64,000 bases of DNA from Kondoa malvinella (lineage: Eukaryota; Basidiomycota; Agaricostilbomycetes; Agaricostilbales; Kondoaceae): contig BCIM01000001.1 of the NCBI GenBank assembly GCA_039545315.1, forward strand, positions 3,443,783 through 3,507,782, given 5' to 3'. The notes below the pieces were generated by a model. That model saw only the letters and a list, made by a program, of their open reading frames with translations. It did no database searches and was not told where the DNA came from. The first letter of the stretch is position 1. The number at the start of each line of letters is the position of its first letter. A program made the position numbers and the translations under genes. Below, piece by piece: positions 1 through 11,875 of the stretch.

Positions 1-169
1 TCTATGTGTGTGCACAAGCGAGACGACACAAGCAGTGCAAGTGATAGCCTCTTATCAACGGGCAAATTCGGTACGTTGCGCTTCGAGCAAAAGCTGCATG
101 GCTTTGCGTCCTCCGAGAGCCATAGCTAAGTATCAACAGGAAGGTAAGTGAGATCAAGGGTTGGAACGC

Positions 170-1343
170 TCAAAACTGACTGATACTATGGCATTTGGTC
201 AATTGGTTGTCGGCATTGCTACCACTTGAGTTGCTGTAGAAGTGTCTTGTATAGTCGGCCCTTGGAATCTGTCGGTCTGCGACGTTTTTGTTGATGGCCA
301 AGCTTTGGGCACACATAGGGTTCAAGCAGCTGACGGTCTGGAGGCGGTCGTTCGGCCCACTAAGGCGCAGACAAATCCTTTCCAAGATAGTCTATATAAT
401 TGTCAGGAGGAAAGATCATTCAGGTAGATAGCGGCTTGCCTTCATGTTAGAAGGCAGCAACCATGTGGTACAGGCTTAGGACCTAGACTGTGGATCGAAT
501 GCTCTTGGTCATTGCGCTTGGAATCAATGTGCTGAACCATTAGAAGGGCTCTCAGATCCAGAGCGCAGAATCTGCACGAATAGTGTGCGCGACTTTCCTT
601 GACGCCAATGTAGTATACAGGATCTGCTGTTCTACGGTGGTTCTGCGTGTCCATCGTTGCCAACGAAAAGAGCTGTAGAGGCTTTGACCAAGGAACTTCT
701 AAGCTATGGAGACACTCACGGCTGTATAATTGTCGGCAAATTCACGCATCTCATGGTATAGTGAAACATCTTGGCCTGGCGCGATCGTTCGAGCTGAGTC
801 TCTTGCTTGGGTAGTTAATTTGGACCAATCATGTCGAGTTGTTAAGCACTTGAGGAAATAACGCAGTCGCTCGGCGATGTGGTCTCCGTCATGCCACACA
901 GGAGCTTGTTGGTGATCGCGTATCTTACGCAAGGCTTCGCCTGTTGCAAAAGCCATGTATTCATCATGCGTATCTGCTGATCATATTAACTAGCGGACCA
1001 ATGGTAGCAAATGGCGACATACGCCAAGGGGGAGGTCTGACCTCAAAATGCCCACTAGGGTTGGCATGAAAGTTGGTATAGCCTATGAAGTAGAACTGCT
1101 AGGCATTAGTACAGGCTTCCTATACGATTGAGAGAAGCATACTTTGAAAAGGTGGAACGGCAGATTCGGGACATACTGGCGGTCACTAACTCTCACTGAC
1201 TCGCCATTTCTTTGGTATTCGATCACCTGCTCTTTGTGGTATTCCATGACTACGGCGAAGCCACGGCCTAATTTGTAGATGGAATGCTCATGATCGTGTG
1301 CAAGATCTATGCGGAAATGATTAGCAGGCATCAACCTAGTCAA
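170..1343 (-). CDS. Possible multi-exon phosphotransferase-like gene, structure unresolved
   Basis: Minus-strand coding-like segments lie at about 1343-1180, 1140-1040, 960-710 and 690-450, joined by plausible short introns (for example donor gtgagtgtctcc near 708 and acceptor ctacag near 676). Conceptual pieces include IGSLY, then HANPSGHFEV, PFATIGPL and DEYMAFATGEALRKI in that order. This order and spacing resembles the middle of fungal aminoglycoside-phosphotransferase (APH)-like proteins (GSLY, then GHF/GPF, then EY..a.g..E). A later segment with ALDLRALLMV sits where the catalytic HxDxxxxN loop would be, but lacks its His and Asn. I could not join the frames cleanly around 985-1000, where the reading frame appears to shift without an adequate intron, so this may be a decayed copy or have missed splice sites. 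The family call is an inference from short motifs. Confidence 0.3.
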
Positions 1344-1422
1344 AGTGGACCGACCATATGGTGTGCAGTGTTTTTGTCCGACGCCTTCTAGTCCGCGAGT
1401 GAGATGTGCTTTACGGATTTGT

Positions 1423-3556
1423 CTATTTGCTGACGACCTCTCCTGCTGTCAGACAGGTAAGCTGTGGTGCGGTTTCAGCAATACTGCAAACAAACTTCAG
1501 TCGCCCCGTAACAATGATTGCGAAATTGGGCGTGCCAGCCAAAGTAGAATTGAGATGTAGTTGCCTTGTATCACAAGTCAGCTCAAGGCAATGTTAAGAA
1601 ACCTGAATTACCTGGTCTGCGTCCATCCATTGCAAGATTTGCTTACAGTCGGAGTTTGTGAGGCGGCTGCTACCGATTGCCTCGATCTCGAGTCGTTCAT
1701 CAGTAGAGGTATACCAAGTGAAGACGTTAGCTCACCCTGAGATACGACAGCGAACGATCAAACCCCAACTCAAAGAATCGGTTTCCAGCATGCGGGCGGT
1801 CTGCCCAAGTTTAACATGAAGCTCAGTACTAAACTGAAGAGACTTACTTTGAGGGTCTGGTTTATAGTGTAATCCCTTCAGATAAATATCGGTTGCCTCC
1901 GTTGCAGTCTTCTTGACTGGGTTGACAATTGATAGACTGAATGCGCGGTGCACATTCTGCAGCAGCAGATCCATGCGTCTACATGCAAGCAGCCCAATCT
2001 CGTAGGCATCTCTTTCAGCACTCACTGCCATTCGCATATCCGCATTAGCCGGCTAAGCAGGAAGAGAAGTTCGACTGACACTCTTGATGATTAACCGGCG
2101 CGCAGTCGCTCCTTGCATGCGCTACGATATCGTAAGTAGCTGGATTATCGAAGCAATTGGAAGTTGACCTTTCGCAATTTTTAGCTCTTCGAGCTTGTGG
2201 CCGTGCAATGTTGGCTGATATCCAGCGCGCGTAAGCACGACCCATTCTCTTTCTAGCTTCGATATCATTGAATGCCTGCTGTCTTGCCGCGATAGGGAAG
2301 AATATGCCAGTCCTGTATCCATAGAGGAATTCGCGCCATAATAGAGTTATGTCGGGATCCTGATGCACGCGGACAACCGCGCGGAAGAGCTGCCCGGTGA
2401 GTAGGTAGCCTAATCGTTGGTGATCTCGAAAGGCAGCTTGCAAGCCGACGTGCCCATCTGGCTCGAGCCCTTTTAGACCCACGGTGAGACTCTTGGCTAT
2501 TAGCGATTGTCCTTCGGGATTCCGATTGGATAGTGGACCGAGAATGGACTGCGCGAAGCAAACCATACGACTCAAGTACTCTTGATTCGGCTGCCAGGTA
2601 GTCTGTTGATGCAAAGATGCCATATTCGGATTGAGGATGTTTGTCAGAGCAGCTCTAAGACGAAAAAGGCTTGGGAAGGAATAGAGCGAAGAAGTATATG
2701 GATCTTGAGGCAGGCTTCGAAGCTGTCGATCGATGAGGAAAAGAGAATAGCAAGCCTTTTAGACGAAACAGCGCTGTGTCTGAAGAGCTCTTCTTACCAG
2801 CCGAAGACATAGGCAGATGGCTTGGCGTTTCAATTCGTTGAACAATGTAACATTCTGACCTGAAGACACTCAGAATCCAGGCAGGAAAAGGCGGCGACTG
2901 GCACCGACCAAGACCGTTGCGAGCACACAAATCCGAGAGACACAGTAACGTAATTCTTCTTCTTCGCCAGAATCGACTTCTATCGATTGATGGCGGAAGC
3001 CTAATTCGAATTTCAAGACAACAATGACTTTTGCTGGGGACCCGGCTAGCCAGAGGAAGAGCTCAAATGACTTTGCCACCCTAGTGGGTTTGCTCAAACG
3101 ACCATATGACTGATGTACGAGATTATAGCAAAATGTACTTTGAGCTTCAGGAAGTATACAGCGATAAAAGAAAGCGGAAGAAACAAGGATGAGCGTAGCT
3201 GATAGAGATGGACGCAGGCAGTACGCCATCATCAGAAGAACGTAAGGACGCCTTGCAGTATGCGCTGTCGAAACATGGGAGTCGGCTTTCCTTAATTGCG
3301 GTTCATTGTCGAAGTCGGAATACTGCCATGGATAATACGAGATGATCTTCCACAAGTAGCACTATTCATCGAGCAGTGAGGGCTTGGATGCACTTGCTAA
3401 GCTGGACGTAGACGAGATGTATTGCAAGGCGACAAGAGCATAGCTGAAATCCTTGAGGCAACTTGCTGACCGTTTCAAGCAGCCGAGTGCCATTAGCAAG
3501 CCTATGGGACTAACGTAGCCATACCTCGCTTCCGATTTGAGTCCATGCTTCAACAT
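1423..3556 (-). CDS. Unrecognised minus-strand coding region (one or two genes)
   Basis: Several minus-strand open segments look coding but match no family I know. The longest is open from 2623 to 2045 and contains QDPDITLLWREFLYGYR. It is followed by 2037-1732 with RRMDLLLQNVHRAFSL, which can be spliced at donor gtgagctaac (near 1734) into 1690-1610 and then 1570-1423, giving consistent frames to a TAG at 1423-1425. Upstream, 3355-2870 is open and carries hydrophobic stretches (LLMMAYCLRPSLSATLILV) that could be membrane segments, and 3556-3362 is also open. Whether these belong to one gene, and where it starts, is not clear. I see no transposase, reverse transcriptase or zinc-cluster motif. 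Treat the limits as the extent of coding-like sequence, not as a gene model. Confidence 0.3.
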
Positions 3557-3774
3557 GTCTTGACGTTCTTGCGCTTCACAAGCTTCACACCCAAAAGCAT
3601 CTTGGCAATTTTGCAGCCCTTCACAGCTTCGAGATTCTCTGATGTATCATGCAGACTTCACTTGAGCAATGGCGCCCTCATCACAGAGGATTCATCTGGA
3701 CGTTCTCATCAACCGCAACAGTTCGCAAGAGAGATTTGTACGACTTGATAATGTCTGCAATGCATACCCGAAAC

Positions 3775-5270
3775 CTAGAACAAGAATACACCCGCTGCAA
3801 CCAAAGCCAAAACACCACCTTGCGCAACCTTTGATGCTGAGCTGGTAGAGTTGTCAATGACAACAGTCGGCTTAGGGGAAGGAGCAGGCTTGTCAGAAGC
3901 AGCAGCATTGTTGCGAGCGCTAGAGACCATGGCTGGGTGAGAAGCGACGCTCATTGGTGTACCGGCCATCTCGGTGCTGATGCTGGATGATGGTGAAGCT
4001 TCGACCGAGGTTGAGTGGACTTCGGACAGACTGGACGACTCGACGGATGAGGTGGAAGCAGACATCATCGGAGACGATTCGGCAGAGGACGAAGCAGCAG
4101 ATGATGCTGGAGGAGCGCGAGGTACGTCGATAGTCTGGGCAAGATTGGCAATCGTTGTGCATTGAGAACTTGCTCCTGCTTGATGCGCTTCAGGCGTTTG
4201 AGGTTCACCCTGGTGGAATGTGCTAGTGCCATAGACGCCCATGGGTTCAGTGCTGTCTCCCAGACAAGTGTCGAAGGAGCCAGGGCTGTAGTCGCCAGGC
4301 ATGTTCCAGTTGCAACCCATCACATCGCTGATTGATCATTAGACACGCAAGAGGCCCTGTAGGGAGTGAGCTTACTAGATGTGCTGGCCTAAGGCAGAAA
4401 GGAATTATAGTCATGAGCGAACCGAAGCTAGTCAAGACTTTATAAACTTACAGTATTCCCATGCTCTGGGTCCAGCGGGGTTGCAGACACGGAAACAGAA
4501 TTCGCTTTCGGACATCTATACTGGGATAAGCGACGACCCAGAAGGTTAGGGATAAAAACATACAAAGGAGGTCCACTCGTGAATCTGTTGCATATCGCCA
4601 AACGCATTTGAGAAGACAAGCCCGCCGATAGGATTGCCGAATCCTGTCGCCCCGTGAGGGTCAAGCTCGCCTGTTGAGCTTGATCAGTATGTTATCTGGC
4701 TATGATTGCACTTCTGAGTTCACCTCCCGCATCACCCCGCCGAATGTTCATCGAGGTGAAATCACCAATACCAGCTGCACGGCAATGAGTTTGAATTCGC
4801 ATGCAATGAAGCGACTCACAGAGTTGCAGGTAATCAGGAGTCTGAGTGACATGCAAGCCCTTGATGGTGCCTTCTGGAATGGTTCGTGTGCCATGCTGGT
4901 TGAGGCAGTACGCGACCTCAATCTCTTCTGTGGCTCCGACTTCACTGTTGGGCTCAGGTGGTGCCCACAGGCAAAAGTCGTTGATGTTGTTGCTAATGTA
5001 TTGCGTGAGACAACTTCAACACAGGCGAGATGAGATTTACACGACCACAGTCTGACACTTCGAGTCTTGAGAGTTTTTGGTACCGCAAGCGTTGGTACCA
5101 GTCTGACTGTAGTCAAAAAGCGAGTGAGCTGATATCAACGGAGAGATGCTCTAAGCTAACCCGGCCTCAGTCTGGTCAGGCAGATTGTTGTAGTCGTATG
5201 TCGCAGAGTATTGACCAGCGACGAGAGCGCTAAAGGCAGGCAGCAAAGTAATCAAGGAAAGGAATGACAT
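3775..5270 (-). CDS. Secreted GPI-type glycoprotein, MP88/macrophage-activating-glycoprotein family
   Basis: The start at 5270 gives a clear signal peptide (MSFLSLITLLPAFSALVAGQ). After an intron (donor gttagc near 5160) the protein continues with TGTNACGTKNSQDSKCQT, then NINDFCLWAPPEPNS and GTRTIPEGTIKGLHVTQTPDY, the hallmark block of the basidiomycete macrophage-activating glycoprotein/MP88 family. Further exons carry GIGDFTSMNIRRGDAGGEL and then GCNWNMPGDYSPGSFD with conserved cysteines. The last about 120 residues are Ser/Thr/Ala-rich and end in a short hydrophobic tail (GGVLALVAAGVFLF) with no basic residue after it, typical of GPI attachment. The protein is therefore expected at the plasma membrane or wall as an O-mannosylated surface mannoprotein. 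Enzymatic function in this family is not established. DIS3 lies upstream on the same strand, about 220 bp away. Splice sites were checked for the first three introns only. Confidence 0.85.
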
Positions 5271-5488
5271 GTTGAAATGAGCGTGGGTAGAAAAACGAAT
5301 GTGTTGGTTCTTGCGAAAAGGCAGAGGCTGAATCAAAAAGAGAGAAGGCTATAGCAGAAAGAGAGACCAGAGTGTTTACGAAGACAGACTTAGTGTGTTG
5401 TTGTTGACTAGAAATAGACGGCCGGACTGGCAAAAATAGCAATGGTCGGTTGCGAATGCTAAACGCCGCGACGGCACACAAGCGATCA

Positions 5489-8400
5489 CTACTGCAGGCG
5501 GGAGTCTACAAGAGCTGCAGAAGGAAGTCAGCAGAGAGAGCAGCAATTTCAAGGCTGACTTACCCATTTTGACCTGTCCTCTTTGCGTGTTCTTGTCCTG
5601 TACGGATCTTTAGCCTTCCACGAGAAGCATTGCAACAGCGGCATACCTTCTCTATCGAGATTTCAACAGTGACCTTGTCGAACACACCAATCTTGACACA
5701 CTCGCCATCAGGCTCTGAGGGATTGACTGGCACAAGAACTTGGTAGGTCTCCGGCTCGTAACGGTTCTCGCGCTTGAAGGTGATGAGTCCCTCTAGTCCG
5801 AGACTGGTCGAGATCTTAGACCGCCCACCACGATGGGTGATCGACATACCTTGACACAAAGACTGCCAAACCGTTTCTGAAAGCGCGAATGACATAAGCT
5901 TCTTCTTGTACCTTTCCACCTGCTCGCTCTTCTCTAGCCTTGAGTGCAAGCGCGACGTAAAATTCGACACTTGCTCGACCAGCTTGCTGTGCTGATCGAT
6001 GGCGCTTGTTAATGTTGACCATGATCTTGTCCACGAAAGCACGAGAATGCAGAGCAGAGTTGAGAGGCTTATTTGATATGGCTGCAGATAGTTCTCGATG
6101 CGCCAAGACATCTGCGTACCGTCGAATAGGACTTGTGAAATGAGTGTATATCGAAGATGCTAAGCCGTAGTGACCAAAGGTGTCGCGAGCCGCACTTCCA
6201 GAGCAAAAGTATTCCGCTGAAAGCATACACCGCGTTGCCATGATGCGGACGAGGGTGTTGAAGGTGGGCAGCTCGGGATCCTGACACAACTCTGAGTAAC
6301 TGTGCTGCCTTAAAAACAGTTGACGACTCACTATGCACTTGTCAAGAGAATCAGCCAGAGCTTTCGAGCTCGATGTATCGAGATCCATTCCGCGTCGCTT
6401 CTGCAGAACGTCCTTCAATACTTCAAAGTTTTCCGGCGGTGGAGCCAAATGTCGCCTCAGGACAGCAGTCTGCGGATACTGGTCATAGATCCTTTGTGCG
6501 ACACTGATATTGGCAAGCAACATGAATTCTTCGACCAGACTGTTGGTTTCTAGCGACTTCTTTTGCTCGACATCGATCGGACCGGACGTTTCTGGACTTT
6601 CAAGGTGGATTTTGACTTCGGGCGAGGCAAGATTCAAAGCACCAGCTTGCATTCTCTTGCGTCGTAAGCTGATAGCCACTGTATTTAGGAGTCGGATGCC
6701 TTCTGTCAGCTCGTCTTGCATTTTGCTGCAAGCGAAATCAGCTTGAGACATGAAAAGCTATTGTCCCAAAAACTCACGGGTCGTCCTTCCTTATCTGCGC
6801 TTCTTCGTACGAGAATGCCGCCTTTGACGCAATGACCGACTTGGTGAAGCGCACATTGACGATGTCGCCGTCAGTAGTCAATTCCTGCCAAGTATGGTCA
6901 GACCAACGCAGCACTGGGGTGGAGATGACGCACCCAGAAGACTGAGAATGCGAGTCGCTCGACATACGGCCGTAAAGAGCATAGATTGGTGCCGAGAAGA
7001 GGTGGAAGCATATCTATCCGTTTGTCGACCAGGTATACAGTAGTTCCTCTGGAAGCAGCTTCTGCATCCATTGGGTTGTCCGGTAGAACGAAATGTGACA
7101 CATCGGCAATATCTATGGCGAGATTAGCCAGATCTGACCGAGCAAGGTGAAGCGCTTACGAACACCAGCCTCAATGTTCCCATTGGGCAGTCGCTTCGCA
7201 TGAAGCGCATCATCGATATCTTGACAACCTGATCCCAAGACATATCAACTCAGCCCTCAACAAAAAGGGATGCCTTACCAATTGGATCAATACTACAAAT
7301 GACCAAATCACGCAAATCCTCTCTCCCCTCCCAGACTTTCGAATCCTTGGACGGAACTTTCCAACTCTCCCCTTCTTCAGGCAAGCAATCCAATATCGCT
7401 CTTGAAAAAGGTCTATACGGCACATCCCACTCCAACAACAGACTTTCAATTTCCGCTTCTTTACTCTCGACCGTTCCCAAAGCCCGAACGAAATGACCTT
7501 CGGGATAACGAGAAGTAACGTCCCATCTATCGATGGAGACGAGGAATTTCTGATTGGCCAGTGTAGGCGTTTGGCGTGTTCGGATACGGATTTTAGGGAT
7601 TTTGCGATCGAGAGGTGTAGCAAAGACGTTTTGGGGTGCGACTGAATCTAGAGCTGACGGACCTAGGGAAGCGCGATCAAGATGGCAGACGTAGCTGTCA
7701 CATCCCGCAGACTTCATCAGCTCAAAAATAAGAGCAGACGAAAGCGGGGACTGACCTTCTCCAAGCCCTTCTTATCACACCCACAATTTTACCAGTAGGT
7801 TGAGCTTCGGCTTTCACGGTCCTAGCTTTCGCAGCAGCTTCTTTTTCCTCTCTCCTAGCCAGCCTGTCTTCCGCATCAAGCTCCTCTTGATCACCTTCTT
7901 CATCTGATTGATCGGGATCATCATTTTTCAATGTAGCTGTCCACAAGAAACGTTCCTTAGCTGCAAATAAACAGCAAAGAGATCTTCAAGACGAACCTTC
8001 CGAATCAATAACCTCATCAGCAGGAGCTTTCCATTCCTCTTTCGGAAAGACTTGGACCACAACCGTATCTCCCGCCACGGCTCGATTAATATGTTCTCTC
8101 CCCACCAACAAGACAGCTTTATTATAACCGGGAACAGGAACAGTGCCTTCTAGATAATTATAAGGGTTGGGGTTGAAATGACCTTGATACAAAGCTCCTG
8201 ATTTGATGCCTGCTGAAAGAGTAGCGGAAGGTAGGTATTCAGGGTAATAGACGTTCTTCTTTTGTTTCTTGCCTGTTGTTTCTAGCTCTTCGCCTCCTGT
8301 ACCGGCTGAAGCGATGAGGTCCGATAGACTGGCCGAACGTTCTGCTGGCATGGAAGCAATGTACGATCGGACTTCTTTAATTTCAGCTGAAGCTTATGGA

Positions 8401-9358
8401 AGAAGAGGAAAGACAAACCATTCACTGCGTTCATACCGTCAGCTTTTGCTTTCCTCAAATTGTCCGCGTCGTCAGTGAGCATGATGACGGATAACGGCAT
8501 GCGAGGTTCTTGTGGCTTCTTGTGCTTGTAAGCTGATTGTCCTGTTAGTGCTTCTTTGAGATGTGCAGTATACCATTTTGTGGCTTGTCGGATAGCTGTC
8601 AATTGTCAGCTACGCCAGATCATGAAGATCAAAGCAGAGCAATCCAACTGACCTCTATCGTTGCGGTCATTGGGCGTTTCATTCTCTTGTCGAGCAGCGA
8701 AAGTATCCCTACAGGATGACATAAGCAGATCACACGTATAGCACGAGCGGGACTGACCATCTAGCCTCGTTCGAAAAGACATAGCATCTTCTGGCTTCAT
8801 CGCCGATGAGAACATTCAACCGATTATACAAAGGCAACGAGCGATGTCGCACTTCATCCAAGACTGTCTGCAGGATGATAATGTCTGCGCCAAAGTCTGC
8901 AGCTTCCAGTAGATCCATCTACAGAGTCCAGCATTAAAACGCATAACTCTTGCTCAAAGCTTTGATGCGAAGCGAACCTGATGCAAGACGATGTTGGTAT
9001 CCAACAGCAAGTAATGCCTTGAAGCCAGATCACCGGATAGAGCATCTCTCCCCTTCCTACTGAGCACAGGAACATTGGCCCTCTTTTGTTTTTTGCTTCT
9101 GACGCTCGTGTCCAGGTCTTCAGCGCCATTGGAAGCCAGCAGCGTAGGAGCTTGAGTTATTTCATACAAATCATGACAGGCATCACAATACAGAGAGCCG
9201 CAGGGTATATCTGGTCGCAGGTAATGCTCTCGAAGAACTTTGGTGACTTTGCCTCGAGCTGATTTGCGCAGGAACTCTTGTTGAGACTGTTGCACTAGTT
9301 GATCGCCTGTTCCGTCTACTGCAGAGATGGGCCGCTTCCTCAATAAAGTGATGGACAT
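5489..9358 (-). CDS. DIS3: Exosome 3'-5' exoribonuclease and endonuclease Dis3/Rrp44
   Basis: This is the catalytic subunit of the RNA exosome. The N-terminus has the cysteine-rich CR3-type segment [12 protein letters not shown]. The PIN endonuclease domain follows, with [26 protein letters not shown], a split NDRNDR segment, and [19 protein letters not shown], which supply the acidic metal ligands. Cold-shock/OB segments follow ([17 protein letters not shown]). Then comes the RNB 3'-5' exonuclease domain ([41 protein letters not shown]). An S1-like end contains [15 protein letters not shown]. The C-terminus resolves by splicing to [11 protein letters not shown] and then ALVDSRLQ with TAG at 5489-5491. 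The gene is broken by many short introns. It acts in nuclear and cytoplasmic RNA decay and rRNA/snoRNA processing with the helicase MTR4, also encoded in this window. It is divergent from HNT3, with only about 85 bp between the start codons. Confidence 0.95.
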
Positions 9359-9443
9359 GGTCGATATATGACGAGCATCAAGTCAATTGCCAACAGCCAA
9401 ATTCATGCTATAGTTCTGCTCTCTGCTCTACTCCGTTCTCATC

Positions 9444-10607
9444 ATGTCCTGGGCAGGCGCGCTCGTTGATTATGCAAAGACTGCGAACCCTTCGAGTCTG
9501 GGCACATCTGTTCATCTCACCCAGTGCGCTTCTCTCTACCTTCTTCTCTACAGTAATTCTCCCTAAATGATCTTCTTCATAGCGACGACAAGACTCTGAC
9601 CATCTTTGACAAGTACACTACCTGCCTTTTAGCACGTTCATTCCTTGATCCATTGCTTTGCTTAGATTCCCTAAAGCCAAGTATCACTTTCTCATCCTAC
9701 CTCGCTTTCCTCTCACTCTCGATACCGCAACAAGGTGTGTCTATAGCTCCGTTCTTCGAGACTGTTACGTATTCATGGCCGTAGCAACGTCGACGTCCCT
9801 CTTTCCGCGCTAGACAATCTGTCTGCTCTGTCAAAAAGCAAATACTGCTTACAAGTGCTCAAACTCCTTCAGAAAGCTTCAGAAGAGGTTACTGTTCTCG
9901 TTACTCTCCACTTGACCTGCATTCTGATATGTCCAAAGATTCTCGAACTGATACAAATGGAAATGCTAGAGGAACACGGGAGAGAATGGCCTATCCATCT
10001 AGGGTTTCATGCGCATGAGAGTATGAAGCATGTTCATCTGCATGCTATCTCTGGTGATCTAGTAAGCGATTGTTTGAAGGTAAGTCTTCTCTCTCGTTGA
10101 ACCGGGCCGAAGCTGATCTGCTTGACTTGTGGGAATAGAACAAGAAACACTACAACAGCTTTCATCCTGAATTAGGTCTGTGCTTCTTCGCACTACTGCT
10201 GTTTGTCAGCTTAGAGCGAGTGCCGCCGACAGGCTTCTTTCTACATCTATCAGACGTAATCCAATGGGCCGAAGCAGGCACGCTACAAAGTGTGAGCCCC
10301 TTTCCATCTGTTCCCAGACTCATCTGATGCTTATCGATAATTTACAGCGTATCCCTTCTTCTATCGCAGCGGACAAATTACTCAAAGAACCGCTTGTGTC
10401 GCATCATAATGGGAAAGAGTATTCAAACATTCCGAAATTGAAAGAGCATCTTGCTCAAGTGTTTGCTGAAGAAGGTGAGCTTGTTTCTTGCTTTGCACTT
10501 AGCTCGGTCTGATGTTGCTTGCTCAAACAGACCGGAAAGCGAAAAAGAAGAGGAAGGCGCATGAGAGTACAGAGGGTGAAGCGAGCTGTAAGAAGTCCAA
10601 GGCTTGA
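9444..10607 (+). CDS. HNT3: Aprataxin-like DNA adenylate hydrolase (HIT domain), Hnt3
   Basis: The start MSWAGALVDYAKTANPSS leads, after short introns, into LTIFDKFPKAKYHFLILPR, the first half of a HIT fold. The HIT catalytic motif follows as SMKHVHLHAISGD (H-V-H-L-H). After it comes the aprataxin-specific block LKNKKHYNSFHPE, which in homologues lies just after the HIT motif. The C-terminal part (SNIPKLKEHLAQVF) aligns with the C2HE zinc finger, but the two expected cysteines are absent: the segment reads PLVSHHNGKEYSNIPKLKEHL. The tail is Lys-rich (RKAKKKRK), possibly a nuclear signal. Known role of the family: removal of 5'-AMP from abortive DNA ligation intermediates and repair of RNA-DNA junctions. 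Some introns here are very short, near 30 nt, so boundaries are provisional. Confidence 0.88.
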
Positions 10608-10925
10608 GTACTGTAACGCAACCCGGTGCAGTGCAACGACAGTGGCGTAGGCATTCGGCGTTGTCACCGACTTGCAATTCATGAATGCCTCTTGCTCGCA
10701 ACGACTCGATAAACAGCTTGATACCAGTCTGGACTACGTGAGTATGGTCTGTTAGATAAACCTATGGCAGCGCTGACCAGGTAATGCTCGTCGAAACAGC
10801 TGCTCTCTTGTCCGTAATTCTCTCGCTTTCGACGTATCTCGTCTTAGTTTGCAGGCGCGGACAGATCTCAGTACACAGCGCTCTTTTATCAGCCAGACTC
10901 GCTACAGCTACTTTTTGAACTTTTT
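10608..10925. other. Intergenic, HNT3 to SUI1
   Basis: There is no supportable gene here. This stretch holds the HNT3 3' end and the promoter and 5' leader of the eIF1 gene, both on the plus strand. The eIF1 leader could itself contain an intron. Confidence 0.5.
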
Positions 10926-11626
10926 ATGGTGCGTCTAACAGCTCTTTACGACCTTGACAACCCGCTCAACGTATTTACCTCCTCAGAGCGTTGAGAACTT
11001 TAAGAAGAAAGGTTCGCCTCCATCTTAGTCTATGACATAGCATATGCTTAGTCCAGATTCTGGCAATCAGATCCTTTCGCCTCTGCGGATGTCGACTTTG
11101 ATGATTCGGACGTAGGCAAGACTACAGAAGAGTTCAAGTCGGCCAAAACGGCTCAGGCGGATCACATTCATATTCGAATCCAACAACGCAACGGAAGAAA
11201 GACGTTGACGACCATTCAGGGGTTGCCTCAGGGTTATGATCCTAAGAAGGTGTTGAAAGCTGCTAAGAAAGGTATGTCCTTGCTTCCAGTGTCTGGGTTG
11301 CATGCTCATCCGCTGTATCAGAATTCGCTTGTGTCAGTAGGTCCTCTGAAGCATTGAAGATGGGCTGACATTAGGATATAGAACGGCTCTATCGTCGAAG
11401 ATGACGAGTATGGCCAAGTCATACAACTTCAGGGCGACCAGCGCACAAAGATTCAAGGTCTCCTTGTGGAAGACGGTATCGGTCAGTTCATCTTGATGCA
11501 TCCGAGTTCCCAAGTACTCATGCCGCGTTGCTTCGACAGAACCCAAAGATATTCAGGTTGGTAGACTGCGAAAGGTTCAGGCTTTTCTGATACTCTCCCG
11601 TCGTCCAACAGGTCCACGGTTTCTAG
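10926..11626 (+). CDS. SUI1: Translation initiation factor eIF1 (SUI1)
   Basis: This is a complete SUI1-fold protein of about 123 residues, rebuilt from seven coding exons: 10926-10928, 10987-11011, 11071-11271, 11322-11332, 11382-11481, 11540-11556 and 11612-11626. Key blocks are MSVENFKKKDPFASADVDF, HIHIRIQQRNGRKTLTTIQG, KKVLKAAKKEFACNGSIV, GQVIQLQGDQRTKIQGLL and the terminal DIQVHGF, all diagnostic of eIF1. It binds the 40S subunit near the P site and enforces start-codon fidelity. All junctions keep the frame with GT-AG introns of 49-58 nt. The first coding exon is only the ATG, one internal exon is 11 nt, and the last two are 17 and 15 nt. The next gene, MET30, is convergent with about 250 bp between stop codons. 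Confidence 0.95.
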
Positions 11627-11875
11627 AGCAACAGAGAGCATCGCAAAGAGGCATATCCAGCATTTGGATCTGGTACAATCGAGTCGGTTTATATATATGA
11701 AGATGGCTTGCTCTAGACTGCTCGACGTACTGCATTGAATTTGTTCCGTGTCGTATCACGTTCCCTGCTCGATTTCATGCGAAAGATGCAAATGCAAAGT
11801 CTAGTATCACAATAAATGGACGAAAGACCGTTCTTTTACAAGTCAATAAATACATCTCATGCTCTTCGTCTCTCT

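Noticed and set aside
1345..1597. Overlapping plus-strand frames at the left edge
   Set aside because: They are shadows of better-supported minus-strand coding segments and lack motifs.
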